A stretch of DNA of 64,000 nucleotides from Clostridia bacterium (GTDB lineage: Bacteria; Bacillota; Clostridia; Christensenellales; CAG-314), in NCBI GenBank assembly GCA_028703495.1, contig JAQVMT010000003.1, forward strand, positions 62,001-126,000, written 5' to 3'. Both the position numbers and the translations under genes were made by a program. Shown here one piece after another: positions 15,081-22,661 of the stretch. Numbering within the stretch: the first letter of the stretch is position 1; the number at the start of each line of letters is the position of its first letter. The notes beneath the pieces were generated by a model that made no database searches, was not told the origin of the DNA, and saw only the letters and a list, made by a program, of their open reading frames with translations.

Positions 15081-15962
15081 ATGAAAAAGAAATTAATTTC
15101 AATTGTATGTGCAATTATGGCATTAACAATGGGCATTGTAGGATTGACGGCTTGTAACGGAGCTAAGTTTGATGATAGTAAGAACATAAGTGTAGTCGCT
15201 CGTGAGGACGGTAGCGGAACAAAGTCTGCGTTTATGGAAATAATCGGGCTTAAAGGCAAAAGCGACGTATCGGGCGTAATTATCGGTACAGGTACGGCGG
15301 GTATCTTGGCAGAAGTAAAAAGCAACCCTCTTGCCATTGCATACGAAAGTTTGGGATACGTTACAAGCGACGTAAAAATGCTTACTGTTGACGGAGTTGC
15401 CGCAACCATTGAAAATATTAAAAACGGAAGTTATCAAATTGCACGTCCGTTAAACATAGTGTACAAAGCCGCAACCATTCAAAGCGACTTAAACGGTGCG
15501 TTTTACGAGTTTTTGAATAGTTCAAACGCTCAAACGATAATAAGCGATAACGGGTACGTTTCCACGAAAGACGAGGCAACTGCATATACGGTAAAGTCGG
15601 GTATTTCAGGCGAAATATCGGTATCGGGCAGTACGTCGTTGCAACCTTTAATGGTTATTCTTGCGGCAGAATTTGAAAGAATTCAGGCAAACGTTACCGT
15701 AACGGTAGCCGGTGGCGGAAGTGGAACGGGTTATAAAAATGCAAACGACGGAGTAAGTGATTTCGGTATGATTTCAGAAACGTTCAACAGTACAAAAGCC
15801 GAAAACTGCACCTCGTGTGAAGTGGCAAAAGACGGCATAGCAATTATCGTAAACAAGGCTAACATCTATGACAATATCAGTTTGGCAGATTTAAAGAATA
15901 TCTATAACTGTGAAGAATCATCGAACACTAAAATTACTACTTGGGCAGACTTGTCCAAATAA
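15081..15962 (+). CDS. pstS: Phosphate-binding lipoprotein PstS with swapped half-domains
   Basis: 293 residues, RBS AAAGGAG. A signal peptide ends in the lipobox LTAC, so the protein is anchored outside the membrane and delivers phosphate to PstCA. Unusually, the segment that is normally C-terminal (ISVVAREDGSGTKSAF, about 36-51) comes first. The normally N-terminal half (ISVSGSTSLQPLM near 180, GGGSGTGYKNA, DGIAIIVNKAN) comes second and the protein ends at TTWADLSK. The two phosphate-contacting loops (SGSTS and REDGSGT) are both present. I recall a similar order in other Clostridial PstS proteins, so it is probably a functional circular permutation and not a rearranged fragment. First gene of pstSCAB-phoU-phoPR. 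Confidence 0.88.
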   Translation: MKKKLISIVCAIMALTMGIVGLTACNGAKFDDSKNISVVAREDGSGTKSAFMEIIGLKGKSDVSGVIIGTGTAGILAEVKSNPLAIAYESLGYVTSDVKMLTVDGVAATIENIKNGSYQIARPLNIVYKAATIQSDLNGAFYEFLNSSNAQTIISDNGYVSTKDEATAYTVKSGISGEISVSGSTSLQPLMVILAAEFERIQANVTVTVAGGGSGTGYKNANDGVSDFGMISETFNSTKAENCTSCEVAKDGIAIIVNKANIYDNISLADLKNIYNCEESSNTKITTWADLSK

Positions 15963-15970
15963 GGAGCGAC

Positions 15971-16897
15971 ATGAAATCTCTTTACGGATACATTAACGCA
16001 AGAGAAAAGGTTATGAAGGGTGTTTTCATTGGAAGCGCCCTCTTTTCCGTGTTTGCTTTGCTTTCCATAACCGTATTCCTATTTTGGAGCGGAGTTCCGT
16101 TTATTGCAAAAATAGGCGTGGGCGATTTTATATTCGGAACAAAGTGGGCTCCTCTTGCAGACAGTCCGTCATACGGAATACTGTCTATGATAGTAACAAC
16201 CTTATACGTCACGGCATTGTCGGTCATACTTGGCGTCGGAATAGGTTTATTTACTGCGATATGCTTGTATAAATTCTGTCCTAAAAAACTTGTTTCGCCA
16301 ATCAGACAAATGATAAATCTACTTGCGGGAATTCCGTCAGTTATATTCGGATTGTTTGGAATGACGTTGATAGTGCCTTTTATAAGAGATTACGTTTCGC
16401 CGACAGGCGTTGGATACGGCATACTTTCCGCTTCTATTGTGCTTGCAATAATGATTTTGCCGACTATTGTCAGCGTAAGTTTGGATGCAATGGTATCCGT
16501 CCCTAATACTTATTTTGAAGGAGCGTTAGCGTTGGGTGCTACGAAAGAGCAAACAACGTTTAAGGTTATGCTTCCCGCCGCAAAAAGTGGAATATTGGCA
16601 GGCGTCGTATTGGCGATAGGTAGAGCAATAGGCGAAACAATGGCGGTAATTATGGTAATAGGCGGTAGCCCCGAAATGCCGAACTCAATATTTCAAAGCG
16701 TAAGAACAATGACTGCAAACATTGCAATGGGTGCAACAGAACTATCGGGAGACGCACTCTCTGCTCTTATTGCAACAGGAGTTGTATTATTTGTATTTAC
16801 GCTCTTGTTAAACGTCAGCTTTTCCGCGTTAAAAAACAATTCCGTCAAAAAGGATAGAAAGAAAAACAAGGAGAAGCGTTATGCGAAAAATAAATAG
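15971..16897 (+). CDS. pstC: Phosphate ABC transporter permease PstC
   Basis: The start is ATG 15971, eight bases after the pstS stop and preceded by AAGGAG, giving 308 residues. There are six predicted membrane segments (first at about 20-45) and the permease EAA-like loop (EGALALGATKEQTTFKVMLPAA). PstC forms the inner-membrane channel with PstA. It overlaps pstA by 17 bases. The basic C-terminal tail is typical. Confidence 0.93.
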   Translation: MKSLYGYINAREKVMKGVFIGSALFSVFALLSITVFLFWSGVPFIAKIGVGDFIFGTKWAPLADSPSYGILSMIVTTLYVTALSVILGVGIGLFTAICLYKFCPKKLVSPIRQMINLLAGIPSVIFGLFGMTLIVPFIRDYVSPTGVGYGILSASIVLAIMILPTIVSVSLDAMVSVPNTYFEGALALGATKEQTTFKVMLPAAKSGILAGVVLAIGRAIGETMAVIMVIGGSPEMPNSIFQSVRTMTANIAMGATELSGDALSALIATGVVLFVFTLLLNVSFSALKNNSVKKDRKKNKEKRYAKNK

Positions 16898-17732
16898 ACA
16901 CAAATCACAAATTGCGCTTTATTCCTCATTGAAATGGATATCTCGTATTTGCACGGCGGTTTCACTTGTCTCTTTGCTTGCCGTAGTACTATACGTCTTG
17001 ATAAACGGCGTAGACAAATTGAGCATACAGCTACTATTTGGAGAATATGGCAAATATCCGTCCATCTTGCCTGCGTTTGTAGGTACGTTGGAGCTTGTTG
17101 CTGTTGCAACGATTATTGCCGTGCCGATAGGCGTAGCAAGCGCAATTTTTCTTGTGGAATATACAAATAACAAGAGTAAAATCGTGAAGTATATCAGAGT
17201 GGCAACGGAAACGCTTGCGGGTATTCCGAGCATTGTTTACGGGTTATTCGGATATTTGGTATTTGTTGTATTGTTCGGTTGGGGGTACTCGCTTTTAGGC
17301 GGCGGACTTACTCTTGCAATTATGATTTTGCCTGTTATCGTTCGTTCGACGGAAGAAAGTCTGCTTGCCGTTCCCGATGGATTTCGAGAGGGAGCATATG
17401 CTCTTGGTACAAGCAAGGTAAGGACAATATTTAAGGTGGTTTTGCCATCGGCAAGCGGCGGCATTGTTACGGCAATTATTCTTGCCATAGGCAGAGTTGT
17501 TTCTGAAAGTGCGGTATTGATACTTACAATAGGTATGGTAGTAAATAAAATGCCTGTAAGCGTTATGTCGCCGGGTACAAGTCTTGCCCTTGACATTTAT
17601 TATTTTGCAAGTTACGGATATCCTGACGAGGCTGCGGCAACTGCCGTTGTTCTGCTGATTTTTGTTATGATATTGAATTTGCTTGCCACACTCGTTGGCA
17701 AACTATTGAAGAAAGGAACAGGAGAAAAATAA
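16881..17732 (+). CDS. pstA: Phosphate ABC transporter permease PstA
   Basis: 283 residues with AAGGAG upstream of ATG 16881 and a 17-base overlap with pstC. It has six predicted membrane helices and the EAA loop ([22 protein letters not shown]) that contacts the ATPase. It partners PstC in the phosphate channel. The stop overlaps the pstB start (TAATG). Confidence 0.93.
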   Translation: MRKINRHKSQIALYSSLKWISRICTAVSLVSLLAVVLYVLINGVDKLSIQLLFGEYGKYPSILPAFVGTLELVAVATIIAVPIGVASAIFLVEYTNNKSKIVKYIRVATETLAGIPSIVYGLFGYLVFVVLFGWGYSLLGGGLTLAIMILPVIVRSTEESLLAVPDGFREGAYALGTSKVRTIFKVVLPSASGGIVTAIILAIGRVVSESAVLILTIGMVVNKMPVSVMSPGTSLALDIYYFASYGYPDEAAATAVVLLIFVMILNLLATLVGKLLKKGTGEK

Positions 17733-18511
17733 TGACTGATACGGTTAAAACAGAAGAAAGATATAATATATCGGTTAAAAATTGTAATTTGTTTTATGGA
17801 GATTTTCAGGCTCTAAAAAGCATAAATATGGAAATAGCCGAAAATGAAGTTACGGCGCTTATCGGACCATCCGGTTGCGGTAAGTCCACGTTCTTGAAAA
17901 CTCTCAACCGAATGAACGATTTAGTTGATGGTTGCAAGATTACGGGAGAATTCAAGCTTGGGAGCTTAGATATTTACGGCAAGGATACCGATATAAATTT
18001 ACTACGTAAAAACGTAGGTATGGTTTTTCAAAAGCCCAATCCTTTCCCTATGAGTATATTTGACAACATCGCTTTCGCCCCTCGTACGTTTGGAATAAAG
18101 AAAAAAGCTGAACTGGACGAAATTGTCGAGCAAAGCTTAGTAAAAGCAAGCATTTGGGACGAGGTTAAAGATAGACTTAAAAAGAGTGCGTTAGGTATGT
18201 CGGGCGGACAACAACAACGGCTTTGTATTGCACGTTCGCTTGCCGCTTCACCGAAAGTCTTGCTTATGGATGAGCCGACTTCCGCATTGGACCCCATATC
18301 AACGGGTAAAATTGAGGAACTGATGGACGAACTTAAAAAGGAATATACCATAGTAATAGTAACGCACAATATGCAACAGGCAACAAGAGTATCTGACAAA
18401 ACAGCATTCTTTTTGCTTGGAGAAGTTATTGAATTTGGTAAGACGGAAGATATATTTGTCAACCCTATAGACAAACGCACAGAAAACTATATTACGGGTA
18501 GATTCGGTTAA
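17732..18511 (+). CDS. pstB: Phosphate ABC transporter ATP-binding protein PstB
   Basis: 259 residues. Walker [10 protein letters not shown] (about 43-51), the Q-loop, the signature MSGGQQQR and Walker [12 protein letters not shown] are all intact. The N-terminal [15 protein letters not shown] is typical of PstB. It powers PstCA. The start overlaps the pstA stop and a 54-base gap leads to phoU. Confidence 0.96.
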   Translation: MTDTVKTEERYNISVKNCNLFYGDFQALKSINMEIAENEVTALIGPSGCGKSTFLKTLNRMNDLVDGCKITGEFKLGSLDIYGKDTDINLLRKNVGMVFQKPNPFPMSIFDNIAFAPRTFGIKKKAELDEIVEQSLVKASIWDEVKDRLKKSALGMSGGQQQRLCIARSLAASPKVLLMDEPTSALDPISTGKIEELMDELKKEYTIVIVTHNMQQATRVSDKTAFFLLGEVIEFGKTEDIFVNPIDKRTENYITGRFG

Positions 18512-18565
18512 TATCCGATTTATACGCATATATCGTTGAAATAAAATAAAAAAAGGAGTATAATT

Positions 18566-19213
18566 ATGTCGATAAGAATAAAATACGAAGCAGAATTAAA
18601 AGAAGTTTACAATAAACTTGTCATAATGTTGCGTGAGGTAGAATTGGCAATTGAAACTTCCGTGAAGGCGCTTGAAACAAGGGATAAAACGCTTGCAGAG
18701 GAAACGTTTGACAAGGAAAAGGAAATTGACCATTTAGAGCGGGATATTGAGCAAGATTGTTTGAAAATATTACTTATGGAACATCCGGTTGCGAGCGATT
18801 TTAGAGAGGTGTCTGCTGCACTCAAAATGATAACCGACCTCGAACGCATTGGCGATCAGGCAAGAGATATTTCAGAGATAGCGTTGCAGTTTGGCGATGA
18901 AGCGTATATAAAAAAGCTGGAACATATTCCAATGATGGCAGAAATTGCCATTTCTATGGTTAAAGACAGCGTCCACGCATATATAAACAGAGATTTAGCT
19001 CTTGCGACCTCGCTTGACAAACGTGACGATGCGGTAGACGCAATGTTTGAAACGGTTAAAAACGACCTTGTAGAACTTATTAAACTTGATTCAGCAAACG
19101 CCGACCAAGCAATACTTTTAATGATGATTGCAAAATATATAGAACGTATTGCTGACCATGCCGTCAACATAGGCGAGTGGGTACAATATGCAATAACAGG
19201 CAGTCATTCGTGA
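18566..19213 (+). CDS. phoU: Phosphate signalling protein PhoU
   Basis: 215 residues, RBS AAAAAAGGAG. Two tandem three-helix PhoU repeats are visible, with the characteristic E-x-x-x-D metal-binding patterns (EKEIDHLERDIEQDCLKIL; DLERIGDQARDI; YIERIADHAVNIGEW). PhoU links the Pst transporter to the PhoR kinase and dampens signalling under phosphate sufficiency. Its position between pstB and phoPR matches this. Confidence 0.95.
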   Translation: MSIRIKYEAELKEVYNKLVIMLREVELAIETSVKALETRDKTLAEETFDKEKEIDHLERDIEQDCLKILLMEHPVASDFREVSAALKMITDLERIGDQARDISEIALQFGDEAYIKKLEHIPMMAEIAISMVKDSVHAYINRDLALATSLDKRDDAVDAMFETVKNDLVELIKLDSANADQAILLMMIAKYIERIADHAVNIGEWVQYAITGSHS

Positions 19214-19220
19214 GGATTAT

Positions 19221-19895
19221 ATGAAACAACTTATTTATGCAGTAGAAGACGATCCATCTATACAAGAACTTTACGTCTATACCATTGAAAGTGCAGGCTT
19301 TGACGTAGAATGTTTCGAGTGCGGAGCGGATATGTTTAAACGCTTATCGGAAAGAATGCCAGACCTTTTTATACTTGATATTATGCTTGACGGTATGAAC
19401 GGCTATGAAATTTTGAGCAAACTTAAAGCGGAGAACAAACTGAAAGACATACCCGTTATTATGGTTTCGGCAAAGGGTGAAGAAATCAGCAAAGTAAAGG
19501 GACTGAATTTGGGTGCAGACGATTATATTTCCAAACCGTTTGGCGTGCTTGAACTTGTGGCAAGAATAAACGCAAATTTGAGGAAACACCCGATTGATAC
19601 GGTTAGAAATGTGTTCAAAGACGTTGTGATTGACGATAATACACATAAAATTCTAATCAGGAACAATGAAGTAAGTTGTACTCTTAAAGAATATAATTTG
19701 TTAAAGATGCTTGTAGAAAATGCTGAAAAGGTGATTTTCCGAGACGTTATTCTCAATAACGTGTGGGGTACCGATTTTTTTGGCGAGACGCGCACTCTTG
19801 ATATGCATATTACGTCGCTAAGAAAAATTCTTAACGAAAACAAAAGTGAAGTTGTAATTGAAACTGTTAGAGGGGTTGGGTATATATTAAAATGA
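19221..19895 (+). CDS. phoP: Phosphate response regulator PhoP/PhoB
   Basis: 224 residues. The OmpR/PhoB-type regulator has receiver residues E9-D10-D11, phospho-acceptor D53 (ILDIMLDGM) and KPFG near residue 104, and a winged-helix effector at about 130-224 (RTLDMHITSLRKIL...VRGVGYIL). It should bind the PhoP box in front of pstS. The stop overlaps the start of the kinase gene by four bases. Confidence 0.9.
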   Translation: MKQLIYAVEDDPSIQELYVYTIESAGFDVECFECGADMFKRLSERMPDLFILDIMLDGMNGYEILSKLKAENKLKDIPVIMVSAKGEEISKVKGLNLGADDYISKPFGVLELVARINANLRKHPIDTVRNVFKDVVIDDNTHKILIRNNEVSCTLKEYNLLKMLVENAEKVIFRDVILNNVWGTDFFGETRTLDMHITSLRKILNENKSEVVIETVRGVGYILK

Positions 19896-21580
19896 AGAAA
19901 AGATTATTATCGTATATTTCAATCGTTGTTACTTTTTCGCTTCTGCTTATGTTCGGCTTGGGATTGCTTGTTACGAGGAGCAACAATAATGAAATTACAA
20001 GCGATAAACTGACTGAAATAACAGACCTTCTTGCTTCCGTTTATGATGGAAATTTTGATAATTTGTGCAGTTATAACGGAAACATTCGTATAACGGTTAT
20101 TGCCTCAAACGGTACGGTTATTGCAGATTCGGACGAAGTAGACGTTTCTACTCTCGATAATCATATTGACCGAGAAGAAGTTGTTGCGGCATTAAAAGGC
20201 GCACCGACAATCATTACCAGATATAGTTCCACTATCGGCAGGGATATGATGTATTATGCCGAAAAAGTAAGTGTTGGAGATGATTACGTCTTTATTCGTA
20301 CGGCAATGCCGACAGAGAGCATTTCAGGTTATTTGGTTAAAACGATACCTTTAATGATTTTTATATTATTTTTCGTATTGGCTATGTCTTCGATTGTTTC
20401 ATTTTTTGTCAGCGACAAACTTATTAAACCGTACACTGCGGTAAAAGAAAACTTGCAAGCTATAAACAACGGCAACTATAAAAAACTTATGCCTACGGAA
20501 AGTTATTCCGAAATAAACGAAACAATAACGGAAATTAACGATATAGCTGAAAAAATCAATTTGAGTATCGCTACCACAAATGAGGAAAAAAACAGACTTG
20601 ATTACGTCGTCAACAATATAAATGACGGGATAATCGCAGTTGACAAAGACGGTAACTTGCAAATGGTCAACAAAAAAGCGGCTGAAATATTCAATGCGGA
20701 AATAAATCTTGTGGGTAAAGGTTACGAAAGTCTTGTTTCTGTCGAAGCCTTAAACCGTGCTATTTCCGACTGCATAACCTCGCATAGGGACAGTATGCTT
20801 GAAATTGAAGTAAATAAGTCGATATATCTTGTTACCGTCAAAGGGTTAGGTTTTTGGAAGATAGGCGAAGAAATTGCCGTTGCTATTTTGTCCGACGTTA
20901 CGGCAAGTAAAAATAATGAAAAAATGCGGAGTGAGTTTTTTGCAAACGCTTCTCACGAATTAAAAACACCGCTTACCGCAATAATGGGTTTTAATGAAAT
21001 CGTAGGAATCAATAATAAAGACGAATCTCTTAAAAAACCCGTTTCTCAGATTGCGAAAGAAGCGGACAGAATGTTGAATCTCATTGACGATATGTTAAAA
21101 CTCAGCAAGTTAGACGTTGGAGAAGCGGTTGAAACAGAAAAGATTTCTTTGCAAGAAGTAAGTGCAGAAGTGGTAGAAAGTCTTTCTACCGTCATTAAGG
21201 AAAAAAACGTTATCGTATCGGTAAACGGTGAAGGTACTGTTGTCGCAGGACAAACTCATATTTACGAACTTGCTAAAAATCTTATCGAAAATGCCGTAAA
21301 ATATAACGTGGACGGCGGACGTGTTGACGTCAATATTGCAACGACGCAAAACGGTGTATTGTTTGAAGTTGCAGATAGCGGTATCGGAATCGACGTAAAG
21401 CATCAATCACGCATATTCGAACGTTTTTATAGAGTAGAAAAATCCCGTAGTCGTGCAACGGGCGGTACGGGCTTAGGGCTTGCAATCGTCAAACACGTTT
21501 GTCTTCTTTACAATGCGGATATAACACTTAAAAGCAAACTTGGCATTGGTACAACTATCACCGTGCTGTTTAAGAAATAA
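19892..21580 (+). CDS. phoR: Phosphate sensor histidine kinase PhoR
   Basis: 562 residues. It has an N-terminal membrane helix (about 7-28), an extracytoplasmic segment, a second helix (about 150-175), a HAMP-like region, a PAS domain (about 230-330), a dimerisation domain with H355 (SHELKTPL) and an ATPase domain with N-box NLIENAVKY, DSGIGID and GGTGLGLAIVKH. It is the partner of the adjacent regulator. The operon ends here; the next 1 kb has no gene. Confidence 0.93.
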   Translation: MKKRLLSYISIVVTFSLLLMFGLGLLVTRSNNNEITSDKLTEITDLLASVYDGNFDNLCSYNGNIRITVIASNGTVIADSDEVDVSTLDNHIDREEVVAALKGAPTIITRYSSTIGRDMMYYAEKVSVGDDYVFIRTAMPTESISGYLVKTIPLMIFILFFVLAMSSIVSFFVSDKLIKPYTAVKENLQAINNGNYKKLMPTESYSEINETITEINDIAEKINLSIATTNEEKNRLDYVVNNINDGIIAVDKDGNLQMVNKKAAEIFNAEINLVGKGYESLVSVEALNRAISDCITSHRDSMLEIEVNKSIYLVTVKGLGFWKIGEEIAVAILSDVTASKNNEKMRSEFFANASHELKTPLTAIMGFNEIVGINNKDESLKKPVSQIAKEADRMLNLIDDMLKLSKLDVGEAVETEKISLQEVSAEVVESLSTVIKEKNVIVSVNGEGTVVAGQTHIYELAKNLIENAVKYNVDGGRVDVNIATTQNGVLFEVADSGIGIDVKHQSRIFERFYRVEKSRSRATGGTGLGLAIVKHVCLLYNADITLKSKLGIGTTITVLFKK

Positions 21581-21723
21581 TAGAAGAATATCAATTGCGT
21601 TTAATGAACCGTTTCGTTATGCCCATTTTTAAATTTCATTATTATTTCGTTGCTAAAATCTTCCGTCTGAACGTCTCTTCCGTGTGAAGTGCATCGCTAT
21701 CATACAATATTTTGTTAACGAAT

Positions 21724-21851
21724 TGTGGGGGAATGAAGTTGGAAAAATCAACAGAAAAACGGGTTCATAAGGAATAGAAATGAACCCATTGATTGAGAAA
21801 GTTGAACCCATACAAGAATGAAGTGAACCCATTTCTTGTGGGAAATGAACC
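21724..21851. repeat. 128-bp direct repeat, right copy, with TGAACCCA iterons
   Basis: Direct copy of 14175-14302. TGAACCCA is found at 21781, 21803, 21824 and 21846, spaced 22, 21 and 22 bases, with an inverted GGGTTCA near 21761. Here the units are better conserved than in the left copy. Confidence 0.85.
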
Positions 21852-21886
21852 CATTTTGATTTTGTATCATTTTCTCTCATCTTTCA

Positions 21887-21979
21887 CAAAGCCAAAACAG
21901 GCGTTATTGCTTGTTTTGGCTTTTCTATTGCTCTTTTTAATGCGCTTTGCGCCCCAAAGAGCAACAGCAAATCCAAAAA
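21887..21979. repeat. 93-bp perfect direct repeat, left copy (MITE-like)
   Basis: Identical to 25604-25696. Inside are two inverted repeats, GCCAAAACA/TGTTTTGGC and TTGCTCTTT/AAAGAGCAA, so each copy can fold into two stems. The repeats bracket the PLAT/beta-helix gene in the same orientation. Confidence 0.85.
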
Positions 21980-22626
21980 CTACGCTTTTAGCCTGTTTTG
22001 TCGATTACTTGTGCAAAGTGTGGACAGCTCGAACTGTATAGCTCCGCGCGTTGATTTGTGTAAACTCAAAACCTACAAGCAACGTCAAGCAAGAATCAAT
22101 AACGCGCTCCGCTACTCCGCTCGGGTTGCGTCGCCTTCAGAATCGGTTATGAGATTGTTGCTCAAGCGCAAGAAGGGAATATCGGTTTTTCACTACGTCT
22201 TTTCGGATAAAATCGTTGGTTTTTCGAGCCCGACAGTGCGGAGCATTAAACCTCCGTCAACGGAATTCATAAGCTATGCATTAAAATGCTTGCTTTGAAG
22301 AAGAAAATGATGTATAATTGGTGTCAGACAAATCGGATTGGTAGGGTCGGTAAATATTCAGGGCGAAGGATGTTTCTATAAGAAGGATTGCTTGGGCTTG
22401 ATTCGAAGTTTTCTTGGCTAAATCCTCTTTGAGCAGTTTGTGTACGACAGAGTTGCGTTCTTTAACCTTGGCTATTGACGGAAGTCAAAGGCTTTTTAGA
22501 GTTTGGCTTTTCGCACTTTACTTCTGTGACAAACGCATATATAAATTTTTTCCATAAAAATTTTTATCTGCTTTTTTTGTCGTGTTTTATGTCACTATTT
22601 TAGTTTAAAAAAAAAGGAGATTACAC
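21980..22626. other. Gene-poor stretch before the surface-protein gene
   Basis: I see no supported gene here. Short open frames lack ribosome sites and recognisable motifs. The last 60 bases are AT-rich and end with a good AGGAGA site at about 22615-22620. Confidence 0.4.
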
Positions 22627-22661
22627 ATGAAAAAAATATTATTCTTTTAATTGTTGCTTTA

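Noticed and set aside
22011-22298. + strand open frame between the pho operon and the surface-protein gene
   Set aside because: No ribosome site, no recognisable domain and low-complexity composition.
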